In this document: positions 31,904 through 39,362 of the stretch, piece after piece
Numbering within the stretch: the stretch's first letter is position 1
How the letters are laid out: every line of letters starts with the position of its first letter
Assembly: GCA_905210995.1 (NCBI GenBank)
Contig: CAJLZE010000011.1
Span: 1 to 39,362, forward strand
Reading direction: 5' to 3'
DNA length: 39,362 nucleotides
DNA from: an uncultured Anaerotruncus sp.
GTDB lineage: Bacteria; Bacillota; Clostridia; Oscillospirales; CAG-272
Notes under the pieces: model-generated
Told to the model about the DNA's origin: nothing
Seen by the model: only the letters and a program-made list of their open reading frames with translations
The model's database searches: none
Program-made: the position numbers and the translations under genes

Positions 31904-32590
31904 TCAGCGCACCCGTATACGCTCATCGCGCACTATTTTTCCATCCTCGATCGCGATAACGCGGTCAGCCTGAAGCGCAATATTCTCGTCATGCGTTATG
32001 ACGATAAGCGTCTGCCCGTATTTGCGATTTGATATCCTGAGAAGCTCTACTATCTCCTGACTGTTTTTGGAGTCAAGATTGCCGGTCGGCTCGTCGGCAA
32101 GCACGACCGCCGGCGCATTCATAAGCGCCCTGCCTATCGACACGCGCTGCTGCTGTCCACCGGAAAGCTGATTGGGAAGATTTTTGCGGCGTTCTTTAAG
32201 CCCCAGTGTGCCGAGAAGCTCTTCAAGTCGCTCTTCGTTTACCTTTCTGCCATCCATAAGCACGGGCAGCGTCATATTCTCAACAACATCAAACACGGGT
32301 ATGAGGTTGTAGAACTGATATATGAGCCCCACCTCGCGGCGGCGGAATATAGCAAGCTGATCCTCATTCTGCGCATAAACATCCTGACCGTTCATAAACA
32401 CCTTGCCCGATGTCGGACGGTCCACACCGCCGAGAATATGCAAAAGTGTGGATTTTCCCGAACCGGACGGTCCGATTATCGCAAGAAATTCCCCTTTTTC
32501 GACCGAAAAAGATATATCATCGACCGCTCTGACCTCGTTGTCGCCGCTGCCGTATACTTTCATAAGATGTTCAACTCTTAAAATTTCCAA
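31904..32590 (-). CDS. ABC transporter ATPase, MacB/LolD-type
   Basis: The 228-residue ATPase is of the MacB/LolD/BceA kind and should energise the FtsX-type permease that follows it by two bases. It has Walker A GPSGSGKST (40-48), the Q-loop in GLIYQFYNLIPVF, the signature LSGGQQQR, Walker B VVLADEPTGNLD and the H-loop ITHDE. The start is a TTG at 32590, behind AAGGAAGGAA; an ATG six bases earlier is in another frame and opens only a five-codon ORF. It is separated from the kinase gene by a strong hairpin, so it may be driven partly from its own promoter. Confidence 0.92.
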   Translation of the reverse strand: MEILRVEHLMKVYGSGDNEVRAVDDISFSVEKGEFLAIIGPSGSGKSTLLHILGGVDRPTSGKVFMNGQDVYAQNEDQLAIFRRREVGLIYQFYNLIPVFDVVENMTLPVLMDGRKVNEERLEELLGTLGLKERRKNLPNQLSGGQQQRVSIGRALMNAPAVVLADEPTGNLDSKNSQEIVELLRISNRKYGQTLIVITHDENIALQADRVIAIEDGKIVRDERIRVR

Positions 32591-32648
32591 AACATTTCCT
32601 TCCTTTCGCGTCGTTCACCGTATATAAGTATACAGATCAAAAGTGACA

Positions 32649-32693
32649 CTCCGGTGACTTTTCGATAAGAGAAACGTCACCGGAGCGTTTTTT
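32649..32693. terminator. Hairpin with T run between the kinase and ABC ATPase genes
   Basis: A perfect 10-bp stem (32649-32658 with 32676-32685) is followed on the plus strand by six T residues (32688-32693), though both flanking genes are on the minus strand. On the minus strand only TTTT follows, six bases off. It may be a terminator for an antisense transcript or a partial minus-strand attenuator. Confidence 0.5.
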
Positions 32694-32708
32694 GCTCTTT
32701 CCGAGCCA

Positions 32709-33713
32709 TCAGACCACGGTCTTATAAAATCTTATTGCAAAAACCGCACCGCCGTTTGCACCGTTCGATGCGGTAACGGTACCGTTTTGCGCCGTTATAA
32801 CGGTGCGTGCAAGCGCCAGCCCGATACCGACGCTTGAAGCCTCGGCATTTTTCCCCCGATAAAAGCGTTCAAAAAGATGCGGAATATCCTCCGACGCAAA
32901 GCCGTCTCCGCTGTCGGAAACGGTTATGGCGGTATAAAGAGCGGTCTCCGAGGCTGATATCTCGATTCGCCCGCCCTCGGGCGTGTGCTCAACGCAGTTT
33001 TTAATTATGTTCCCTATCGCCTCAATGCTCCACTGCATATCTCCGGTATAGCTCTCGTTATCCGCACGTATGACAAGCTCCTGCCCGCGCAGCTCGATCG
33101 GGATCATAAGCGGTGCGACGGCACGCTGCAAAAGCTCTTTAACAGACACGCGCTCTGTTTTGAATTCCACCGTACCGGCATCGATCTTTGAGATCTTAAG
33201 CAGCGCGTCGATCAGCCAGTCGATGCGTCTGAGAGACCTCGAAAGATCGCGCGTAAGCCTTTGACGCCGCTCGTCCGAAAGTCCCTCCTCCGAAAGCAAC
33301 GACACGGTAAGGTTCATCGATGTGAGCGGAGTGCGCAACTGATGCGAAATATCCGCAATGGCATCCGTCAGGCGCAATTTATCAGCCGCGAGCGCGTCAG
33401 CCTGCTCGCGCAGTCTCACCGTCATTTTCGTTATCTCGCTCGCAAGGATAGAAAGCTCCCCTTCACGGCTGTCGGCAAAAAGTATATCGTCCCGACCGTG
33501 CAATATGCGGTCGATGCTGCGACTGAGCCGCGCTATTTCACGATAACGGATCGCCGTCATGATGACATATATCACCGTAAACACCACCGATACCGTCACT
33601 GCCGCAATCGCCGCGGCGATGTCGAACACCGCACAGAGCGCTGTAAGCACTGCCCCCGCGATCACATGGACCAGTATTCCGCGCCGCATATCCGGATCGT
33701 TGAAAACACTCAT
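32709..33713 (-). CDS. Sensor histidine kinase, intramembrane-sensing type
   Basis: The 334-residue kinase has two N-terminal membrane helices joined by a very short loop (about 12-54) and no real outside domain, as in intramembrane-sensing kinases such as BceS. The phosphoacceptor is His124 in ADISHQLRTPLTSM. The ATP-binding domain shows NIIKNCVEH (N box), DSGDGF (G1), FERFYRG (F box) and GIGLALA (G2). The ATG at 33713 has GGAG six bases before it; the one at 33716 is too near. The response regulator is nine to eleven bases upstream. It likely works with the ABC pair to sense envelope attack. Confidence 0.92.
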   Translation of the reverse strand: MSVFNDPDMRRGILVHVIAGAVLTALCAVFDIAAAIAAVTVSVVFTVIYVIMTAIRYREIARLSRSIDRILHGRDDILFADSREGELSILASEITKMTVRLREQADALAADKLRLTDAIADISHQLRTPLTSMNLTVSLLSEEGLSDERRQRLTRDLSRSLRRIDWLIDALLKISKIDAGTVEFKTERVSVKELLQRAVAPLMIPIELRGQELVIRADNESYTGDMQWSIEAIGNIIKNCVEHTPEGGRIEISASETALYTAITVSDSGDGFASEDIPHLFERFYRGKNAEASSVGIGLALARTVITAQNGTVTASNGANGGAVFAIRFYKTVV

Positions 33714-33724
33714 CATTCACTCCG

Positions 33725-34405
33725 TCAGTCAACGCGGTAGCCGAGCCCTCGCACGGTTTTTATTATATGAGGATCCTGCGGATCGTCCTCGATCTTTTCG
33801 CGCAGCCGTTTGATATACACGGTAAGGGTATTGTCGTTAACAAAGTCGCCGCCGACATCCCATATCTCCTCAAGCAGACGCGAACGCGAAAGCAAACGCC
33901 CGCGGTTGCCTATAAACACAAGCAGAATGCGGTATTCGAGCGCGGAAAGCGCTATTTCGGCGCCGTTTTTGGTGACCGTTCCTTTATCCGTGTCCACCGT
34001 AACATTTTCAAGCTGCACGATATTGCGCGTACATGTGCTGCGCCTGAGAACGCTGCGGATCCTTGAAACAAGCTCACGCGCGCGAAAGGGCTTTGCGATG
34101 TAATCCTCCGCACCGAGCTCAAGCCCGCGGCACACGCTCTCCTCGTCGCCGGAAGCGGTAAGAAATATCGTCGGCACGCCGTATTTTTCCCTTACCGTGC
34201 AAAAAAGCGAAAAGCCGTTGCCGTCGGCAAGCGAAAGGTCAAGCAAGATCACATCCGGCAGACTGCCGCCCTCAAGGTATCGCTTGGCTTCAGTCTCTCC
34301 GCTGACCGCGCAAACCTCAAAGCCCTCGCCGCGAAGCACCTCGTTTAGCGCCCATACTATTCCCCCGTCATCCTCGACCAATAATATACGCTGATCTTTC
34401 TGCAT
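33725..34405 (-). CDS. OmpR-family response regulator
   Basis: The 226-residue protein has a receiver domain (1-115) with acidic residues Glu11, Asp12 and Asp13, the phosphorylated Asp56, Thr83 and Lys105, and a winged-helix DNA-binding domain (about 128-225) with the recognition part NTLTVYIKRLREKI. The start at 34405 follows GTGGGA; the GTG at 34414 is less likely. It shares an operon with the kinase, and the ABC ATPase and permease downstream are its probable targets. Confidence 0.93.
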   Translation of the reverse strand: MQKDQRILLVEDDGGIVWALNEVLRGEGFEVCAVSGETEAKRYLEGGSLPDVILLDLSLADGNGFSLFCTVREKYGVPTIFLTASGDEESVCRGLELGAEDYIAKPFRARELVSRIRSVLRRSTCTRNIVQLENVTVDTDKGTVTKNGAEIALSALEYRILLVFIGNRGRLLSRSRLLEEIWDVGGDFVNDNTLTVYIKRLREKIEDDPQDPHIIKTVRGLGYRVD

Positions 34406-34427
34406 ATTTCCCACACTTTTTTCTTTT

Positions 34428-34456
34428 AGTATATCACAAAAACACGCGAATGTAAA
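34428..34456 (-). promoter_or_regulatory. Promoter of the response regulator operon
   Basis: On the minus strand TTTACA (34456-34451) and TATACT (34433-34428) have a 17-base spacer. Confidence 0.7.
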
Positions 34457-34458
34457 GA

Positions 34459-34496
34459 AAAGAATGCCGACCCGCTTACGCGAGCCGACATTCTTT
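34459..34496 (-). terminator. Terminator after gap
   Basis: A 16-bp stem with three G-T wobbles (34460-34475 with 34480-34495) ends in TTTTCTTT on the minus strand, 21 bases after the gap stop codon. It lies just upstream of the response regulator promoter. Confidence 0.85.
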
Positions 34497-34516
34497 ATTA
34501 TATTGCTGCGCAGTGA

Positions 34517-35548
34517 TCAGTTGAGCTCTGCGAAGTACTTGATGGTGCGGACCATCTGGCTGGTGTAGCTGTTCTCGTTGTCGTACCATGAAACGACCTG
34601 TACCTGATAGGTGTTGTCGTCGATCTTGGAGACCATGGTCTGGGTGGCATCGAAGAGTGAGCCGTAACGCATACCGATAACATCGGAGGATACGATCTCG
34701 TCGGTGTTGTAACCGAAGGACTCGTTGGAAGCAGCCTTCATAGCGGCGTTGATGGACTCCTTGGTAACGTCCTTACCGTTGACAACAGCAACCAGAATGG
34801 TGGTGGAGCCTGTGGGGGTAGGAACGCGCTGAGCGGAACCGATGAGCTTGCCGTTCAGTTCGGGGATGACAAGACCGATAGCCTTGGCAGCGCCGGTGGA
34901 GTTGGGGACGATGTTCTGCGCGCCCGCGCGGGATCTTCTGAGGTCGCCCTTTCTCTGAGGACCGTCGAGGATCATCTGGTCGCCGGTGTATGCATGAACG
35001 GTGGTCATGATACCGGAAACGATCGGGTAAGTGTCGTTAAGAGCCTTAGCCATGGGAGCGAGGCAGTTGGTGGTGCAGGATGCAGCGGAAATGATCTGAT
35101 CGTCCTTGGTCAGAGTCTCGTTGTTGACGTTGAAAACGATGGTCTTGAGGTCGTTGCCCGCAGGAGCGGAGATAACGACTTTCTTGGCGCCGGCGTTGAT
35201 GTGAGCCATGGACTTCTCCTTGGAGGTGTAGAAGCCGGTGCACTCAAGAACGACGTCAACATCAAGCCTGCCCCAAGGGCAGTTATTGGCATCCTTTTCG
35301 GCGTAGATCTTGATCTCTTTGCCGTCAACGATGATGGAATCATCGGTAGCTTCAACGGTGTGTTTGCCCTCACCGATGTGACCGAGGAAAGAACCCTGGG
35401 CAGTGTCGTACTTCAGAAGGTGAGCAAGCATTTTGGGGCTGGTGAGGTCGTTGATAGCGACAACTTCATAACCCTCAGCGTCAAACATCTGACGGAAAGC
35501 AAGACGACCGATGCGGCCGAAACCGTTAATAGCAACTTTAACTGACAT
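34517..35548 (-). CDS. gap: Glyceraldehyde-3-phosphate dehydrogenase
   Basis: GAPDH oxidises glyceraldehyde-3-phosphate in glycolysis. The 343-residue protein shows the NAD-binding start VAINGFGRIGRLAFRQM, the catalytic SAASCTTNCLAP with Cys158, and SWYDNENSY near the C-terminus. Codon use differs from neighbours, favouring a narrow set of codons, as expected for a highly expressed gene. The start follows GGAGG by 10 bases. A Rex-box-like sequence overlaps the region just upstream of its promoter. Confidence 0.97.
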   Translation of the reverse strand: MSVKVAINGFGRIGRLAFRQMFDAEGYEVVAINDLTSPKMLAHLLKYDTAQGSFLGHIGEGKHTVEATDDSIIVDGKEIKIYAEKDANNCPWGRLDVDVVLECTGFYTSKEKSMAHINAGAKKVVISAPAGNDLKTIVFNVNNETLTKDDQIISAASCTTNCLAPMAKALNDTYPIVSGIMTTVHAYTGDQMILDGPQRKGDLRRSRAGAQNIVPNSTGAAKAIGLVIPELNGKLIGSAQRVPTPTGSTTILVAVVNGKDVTKESINAAMKAASNESFGYNTDEIVSSDVIGMRYGSLFDATQTMVSKIDDNTYQVQVVSWYDNENSYTSQMVRTIKYFAELN

Positions 35549-35612
35549 AATTAAATATCCTCCGTTTTTAGTTGGTCAGCCGTTTTCAGCGGACCACTTA
35601 TTGCCACTATAT

Positions 35613-35641
35613 ATTTTAGCTTATTTCCGTCGATTATACAA
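35613..35641 (-). promoter_or_regulatory. Likely promoter of gap
   Basis: On the minus strand TTGTAT (35641-35636) and TAAAAT (35618-35613) are 17 bases apart. An alternative -10 box, TATAAT, is at 35638-35633 but lacks a good -35 box. Confidence 0.5.
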
Positions 35642-35646
35642 GTGGT

Positions 35647-35664
35647 TTGTTGAAAAATTATCAT
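35647..35664. promoter_or_regulatory. Rex-box-like sequence upstream of gap
   Basis: TTGTTGA-AAAA-TTATCAT matches 11 of the 14 fixed bases of the Rex operator (TTGTTAA, four bases, TTAACAA). It lies six bases upstream of the gap -35 box. Rex is encoded in this window. By sequence match alone, this is a candidate. Confidence 0.35.
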
Positions 35665-35757
35665 TTTCGTTACATATGACGAACATTTCGGGCGTCCGAA
35701 GTCCGTTTTTTTCGGTTTTGACAATAAAAAACTATGCGCTGCGGTTTTATGCCGCAC

Positions 35758-35786
35758 TTGACTATTGCATGCGGGTAATGTATAAT
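35758..35786 (+). promoter_or_regulatory. Promoter of the PPTase-WecG fusion gene
   Basis: TTGACT (35758-35763) and TATAAT (35781-35786) have a 17-base spacer. The coding start at 35823 is 37 bases downstream. Confidence 0.8.
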
Positions 35787-35822
35787 ATAAATCAAGTAAA
35801 TAATGGAGAAAGGGGCAGCGGA

Positions 35823-37202
35823 ATGGGCACTGTATTTCTCGGATATACGACAAAAGACGTGACGCACGCCACGAAAGACGATATTTCGGCAGCATTCGGC
35901 GAAGAATACGCAGCGTCGCTGATGAAGAATGATGCATCGGCGCGCAGCGACTCTCTCTGCGGCGCGGCGCTGCTGCTTTCGATGCTCGGGCGCGCCGGCA
36001 TAACACCTTGCGGCGACACAGCGATAAAAAGGAACGAAAACGGAAAGCCGTACTTCCCCGCTCTCCCGAAACACGGCTTTTCGATAGCCCACAGCGGCGG
36101 CACTGCCGTGTGTGTGCTCTCCGACTGCGGCTCGGTGGGGATAGACATTGAATTTGCATCTCTGCCCGAGACAGACAAAAAAAAAGCCGCGCGGGATCAC
36201 CTCGCCGCGCGCTGGCTCGCTCCGCGCGGTATAAATACCGACGGGACGCTGCAAGGATTTCTAGCAGGCTGGACGGAATTTGAAGCAGCATCAAAATACA
36301 TCGGCAGGAGGCTTGCGGACAGCGCCGTAACTCCCGCCGGGACGATAACCGATAAATTTATAATAGAGAACGACGACCGCGTGGGCGTTATTTCCGTATG
36401 CCGACCGTCGGATAGCACGCTTTGCATCCTGCCGGAGCTTGCGGCGGCGGGTGCCGTGCCGCTTCTCCCGCAGAAAATAAACATCGCCGGCGTTGATTTT
36501 GACTCGGTCACGCTCGAAACCGCCGTTATGCTTGCGGAACGCGCCATGCACTGCGCCTCCTGCGGCGTAATGACCGTTTTTACTCCCAACCCGGTCATTT
36601 CGATGAACTGCCGCAGCGACCCCGAGCTTCTTGAGATCATAAACTCCGCATCTCTTTCGCTCCCCGACGGGCGCGGTGTCATCGACGCCGCAAAAAGGCT
36701 TTCAAAACCGCTTCATGAACGCGTCGCTGGGATCGACTTCGGATATGCACTGCTCGGCTGCGCGGTAAAAAGCGGAGACGGCGTTTTTCTTCTCGGCGGA
36801 AGGCCGGGAGTGGCTGAAAGGGCAGCAGAACGGCTGAGGGATCAGCTCCCGGGGCTGAGGATATGCGGCGTTCTCGACGGATTCGGAGATGCAGCAGACG
36901 AGCACAGGACAGCCGATATGATAAGTCGCTCAGGCGCCGCGCTGCTTATAGTATGCCTCGGCTCTCCGCGGCAGGAGAAGTGGATCTACAGCCACAGACA
37001 ACTTCTCGATGCGTCGGGCATAAAGGTCGCCGTCGCGCTCGGCGGCGCTCTCGACGTATGGTCGGGAGATGTGCGACGCGCACCGGGACCGTTCATCCGA
37101 CTGCGGCTTGAATGGCTCTGGCGCTGCATACGTGAACCGAGACGTCTCCGCGTCATTCCGACACTTGTGCGATACCGCATACTTACACGTAAGCACAGGT
37201 GA
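35823..37202 (+). CDS. Fusion of 4'-phosphopantetheinyl transferase and WecG/TagA glycosyltransferase
   Basis: The 459-residue protein joins two enzymes. Residues 1-205 are an Sfp-type phosphopantetheinyl transferase: FSIAHS (86-91), GIDIE with Asp108 and Glu110 (Mg ligands) and WTEFEAASK with Glu154 and Lys158. Residues 218-459 are a WecG/TagA/CpsF N-acetylmannosaminyl transferase: TPNP (254-257), LPDG with Asp282, GGRPG (325-329) and GSPRQEKW (380-387), then the basic, hydrophobic C-terminal tail that in TagA helps bind the membrane. Neither half looks broken, and the link is a short Ala/Pro segment with no internal start. The first acts on carrier proteins, the second on lipid-linked wall-polymer precursors. 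The ATG at 35823 follows AAAGGGG; the frame is open upstream to 35511 without support. Confidence 0.85.
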   Translation: MGTVFLGYTTKDVTHATKDDISAAFGEEYAASLMKNDASARSDSLCGAALLLSMLGRAGITPCGDTAIKRNENGKPYFPALPKHGFSIAHSGGTAVCVLSDCGSVGIDIEFASLPETDKKKAARDHLAARWLAPRGINTDGTLQGFLAGWTEFEAASKYIGRRLADSAVTPAGTITDKFIIENDDRVGVISVCRPSDSTLCILPELAAAGAVPLLPQKINIAGVDFDSVTLETAVMLAERAMHCASCGVMTVFTPNPVISMNCRSDPELLEIINSASLSLPDGRGVIDAAKRLSKPLHERVAGIDFGYALLGCAVKSGDGVFLLGGRPGVAERAAERLRDQLPGLRICGVLDGFGDAADEHRTADMISRSGAALLIVCLGSPRQEKWIYSHRQLLDASGIKVAVALGGALDVWSGDVRRAPGPFIRLRLEWLWRCIREPRRLRVIPTLVRYRILTRKHR

Positions 37203-37450
37203 GGTGAATGTTGTACGACCTATAAGCAGGTCTGACGAGAATATATTGGTTGAGGCAACGAATAGGAGGGTTAACTCAACACTTGTTATACATTGTTGAA
37301 AACAATAGTTTAATATAATGGAATAATATTGCAAACCGAAGCGCGTAGCATTGTAATTTCGATTATTATTTAAGGAGTTTTTTCATCTGCGCTCTTATGC
37401 AGTATTTAAATGATCATTAATAAACATATTAAAGTGTAAGGAGTTTTTTT
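37203..37450. other. AT-rich intergenic region before the ABC exporter
   Basis: This 248-base gap holds a small hairpin (37217-37221 with 37228-37232), a TATAAT at 37314-37319 with no good -35 box, a TTGTT-GAA-AACAA dyad near 37294, and two copies of AAGGAGTTTTTT (37372-37383 and 37438-37449), the second serving the exporter. I found no convincing precursor peptide between them. Confidence 0.6.
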
Positions 37451-39283
37451 ATGTTAAAACAGCGTATCGATAAATTTAAGCAAAATATTTTAAAGACGTT
37501 GAAAAATTTTGGATTTATTATAAACATGCTTTGGAAAAACTCTCCATGGCAGTGCGTGTTTATAATAATAATTGAAACGCTCTCCTCATTCATTCCACTT
37601 GCTTATGTTTACATAAGTAAAAAGATCATTGATTCTATCTTGCTTGAATATACGAATAAAGCTATCGGGACTCTCATTTTGTGGTGCGTGCTTTTGGTGA
37701 TAATCAACATTTCGGGTAAAGTACTGGCGAATATAAGAACGATAATATGCACCCAATCCGGAGCAAAAATAAATAAACGCATAAATGAACTGATTATCCA
37801 AAAATGCTTGGAGTTTGATGTTTCGTTTTATGACGATAAGGAGTCGTATACAGCCATAAAGGAGGCTTATCAGACACTGGGACGCGGATGGGAAAATATG
37901 ATAGGTTCCGTGTTTTCCATTTTCGGGCAACTAATGACCGTTGTAAGCTTGGCATCAACCTTGCTCATAGCAAATGCCGGCTTAGGTCTTTTGCTACTTA
38001 TTTCTTTGATCCCATTTTTGATATTTGAGGTCAAGTCAAGAAAGGCTCGACATAATTTTCAGAAAAATCAGATACCCGAAAACAAAAAAACAGGATATCT
38101 GAGCGGAATACTGACAGGGCGTGGATATGCCAAAGAAGTCAGACTGTTCGGATACGGCAGCGCGCTGAAAGAAGAGTTTTCGAGGATATTTGATAAGAAA
38201 ATAGACGATCAGTCGAGATTGTTGAAAAGAGATTATTCTATCAGAGCTGTGCTTTCAACAGTTGTCATGATAGTTTTGGGGTGTATAAATGTATTTTTTG
38301 CCTTTCTCGCTTTGAGAGGCGACATAACGATCGGTGATTTTCAGCTTTATTACGGCAGTGCTACAGCGCTTAATACCAATATAAGCGGTATGTTTATAAT
38401 GATCGCAAATTATTTTGAGTATGACTTGTATTCGGATATTCTCGGCAACTTTCTCAAGCTTAAACCGAAACTGTTGCTTGACAACGGCGCTGATCTTCAT
38501 CTGGACAGCGCACCTAAAATAGAATTTAAAAATCTTTGTTTCAGGTACCCGAACACAGATAATTATGCTGTGTCAGATGTTTCATTGACCATCAATCCCG
38601 GAGAAAGCGTTGCTCTAGTCGGATATAACGGAGCGGGAAAGTCAACACTTGCCAAACTTTTATTAAGACTATACCCCCAGACATCCGGAGAAATTTTTAT
38701 CAATGACAACAGGATAGAGATGTATTCTCCCAACAGTATATATAAAAATTACAGCGCGGTTTTTCAGGACTTTTGCAGATATGGCTTTACGGTAGGAGAG
38801 AATATTTCGATCTCTGATTGGGATAAAAGATCGGACAAAGCAATGATCGAAAATGCCGCGAAAGTCGGCGAAGCGTATGATTTACTGTCACGTCTCGGAA
38901 GTGATACATATATCACAAAAAATTATGACACTTCCGGTATTGCCGATCTGTCGGGTGGCGAATGGCAAAGAATTGCTATCGCGCGTGGCGTGTTCAAAAA
39001 TTCATATTTGATCGTATTGGATGAACCAACATCGGCACTTGATCCTAAAGCCGAATATTTGCTGTATCAAAAATTCTTGGAGATCATGCGCGGAAAAACG
39101 GTTCTTTTGGTTACGCACAGACTGTCGAGCGCTCGTTTGACAGACAAAATAGTATACATGGAAAACGGTAGAATATCTGAAGTCGGAACTCACGAAGAAT
39201 TGATGGATCTGAACGGGAAATATGCTGCGCTGTTTCGTATGCAGTCGGAAAATTATCGTGATGACGGGGATAAAAAATTCTGA
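37451..39283 (+). CDS. ABC exporter, fused membrane and ATPase domains
   Basis: The 610-residue half-transporter has a membrane domain with about six helices (30-330) and an ATPase domain (350-600) with Walker A GYNGAGKST (391-399), the signature LSGGE (about 499-503), Walker B VLDEPTSALD and the H-loop THR. It would work as a dimer. Such exporters move lipids, peptides or drugs; no C39 peptidase domain is present at its N-terminus, so it does not cleave leader peptides itself. The gene is clearly richer in A and T, with more AAA, ATA and TTA codons than its neighbours, which may mean recent acquisition. It ends 79 bases before the window edge, which contains nothing recognisable beyond a short CGCGG/CCGCG hairpin. 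Confidence 0.9.
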   Translation: MLKQRIDKFKQNILKTLKNFGFIINMLWKNSPWQCVFIIIIETLSSFIPLAYVYISKKIIDSILLEYTNKAIGTLILWCVLLVIINISGKVLANIRTIICTQSGAKINKRINELIIQKCLEFDVSFYDDKESYTAIKEAYQTLGRGWENMIGSVFSIFGQLMTVVSLASTLLIANAGLGLLLLISLIPFLIFEVKSRKARHNFQKNQIPENKKTGYLSGILTGRGYAKEVRLFGYGSALKEEFSRIFDKKIDDQSRLLKRDYSIRAVLSTVVMIVLGCINVFFAFLALRGDITIGDFQLYYGSATALNTNISGMFIMIANYFEYDLYSDILGNFLKLKPKLLLDNGADLHLDSAPKIEFKNLCFRYPNTDNYAVSDVSLTINPGESVALVGYNGAGKSTLAKLLLRLYPQTSGEIFINDNRIEMYSPNSIYKNYSAVFQDFCRYGFTVGENISISDWDKRSDKAMIENAAKVGEAYDLLSRLGSDTYITKNYDTSGIADLSGGEWQRIAIARGVFKNSYLIVLDEPTSALDPKAEYLLYQKFLEIMRGKTVLLVTHRLSSARLTDKIVYMENGRISEVGTHEELMDLNGKYAALFRMQSENYRDDGDKKF

Positions 39284-39362
39284 ATGTTTTTATTGCATTT
39301 ATTGTTGTTCGCATAAACATAAAGAAATAATATAAAATCCGCGGAGCAGCCGCGCAAACGCG

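Noticed and set aside
35511..35822. Upstream extension of the PPTase-WecG gene
   Set aside because: It would start within gap on the other strand and run through two promoters; Sfp-type proteins start near 35823.
37203..37450. Bacteriocin or RiPP precursor before the ABC exporter
   Set aside because: Only frames of 7-18 codons were found, without a leader motif, Cys-rich core or well-placed ribosome site.
1..39362. CRISPR array or defence island
   Set aside because: No spaced direct repeats and no cas, restriction or toxin-antitoxin genes were seen.

Overview
This window looks like a chromosomal stretch of a moderately GC-rich Bacillota, most likely a member of the class Clostridia. The evidence is gene content: DnaD/DnaI-type helicase-loading genes, a Rex redox repressor, RicT (YaaT) directly after holB, the tsaE-tsaB pair, a tandem CNNM/CorC pair, AsnA, QueH, a clostridial-type minimal ferredoxin and a lipobox lipoprotein. 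Promoters are nearly perfect sigma-A type with 17-bp spacers. Species cannot be named from sequence alone.

Layout. (1) Positions 1-3350 look like a decayed mobile or accessory segment. It holds a GNAT acetyltransferase behind a hairpin/U-tract leader, a tandem-HTH excisionase-like protein, a metal P-type ATPase fused in frame to the last 80 residues of a tyrosine recombinase, and a CsoR-type copper sensor with candidate operators. (2) 3392-7326: an HTH-nucleotidyltransferase (LicC-like) fusion gene, then two overlapping CNNM/CorC genes. (3) 7341-10248: queH, a TGS-type nucleoside kinase and an HD-domain protein. (4) 10291-16756 (minus strand): one long operon galU, dCMP deaminase, lipoprotein, rimI, tsaD, rex, dnaD-like, dnaC-like. 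(5) 17022-21101 (plus strand, divergent): a DUF896 protein, tsaE, tsaB, rpiB, ispD, ispF, rpe. (6) 21164-28044: malQ on the minus strand, then holB-ricT, a ferredoxin and a trmN6-HAD-ttcA operon. (7) 28055-34496 (minus): asnA, then response regulator, histidine kinase, ABC ATPase and FtsX-type permease. (8) 34517-39283: gap, a PPTase-WecG/TagA fusion gene and an AT-rich ABC exporter.

How the genes work together. TsaD, TsaB and TsaE form the t6A tRNA-modification set, split between two divergent operons whose promoters have the same hexamers. QueH, TtcA-like, TrmN6 and RicT add further RNA-modification or RNA-maturation functions. HolB, the DnaD-like protein and the DnaC-like loader are replication genes. 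Gap, Rpe, RpiB, MalQ and GalU are central carbon genes, and IspD/IspF make isoprenoid precursors. The two-component/ABC block resembles envelope-stress or peptide-response modules.

The least ordinary things are the PPTase-WecG/TagA fusion (35823-37202), the ATPase-integrase chimera (1376-2911), the alternative hairpins before the GNAT gene (1-112), the LicC-like enzyme with its own winged helix (3392-4282), the roughly 210-residue charged N-terminal extension on RicT, and a Rex-box-like sequence at the gap promoter. I saw no CRISPR array, tRNA, rRNA or phage structural gene, and no clear-cut multi-gene system that is wholly new.
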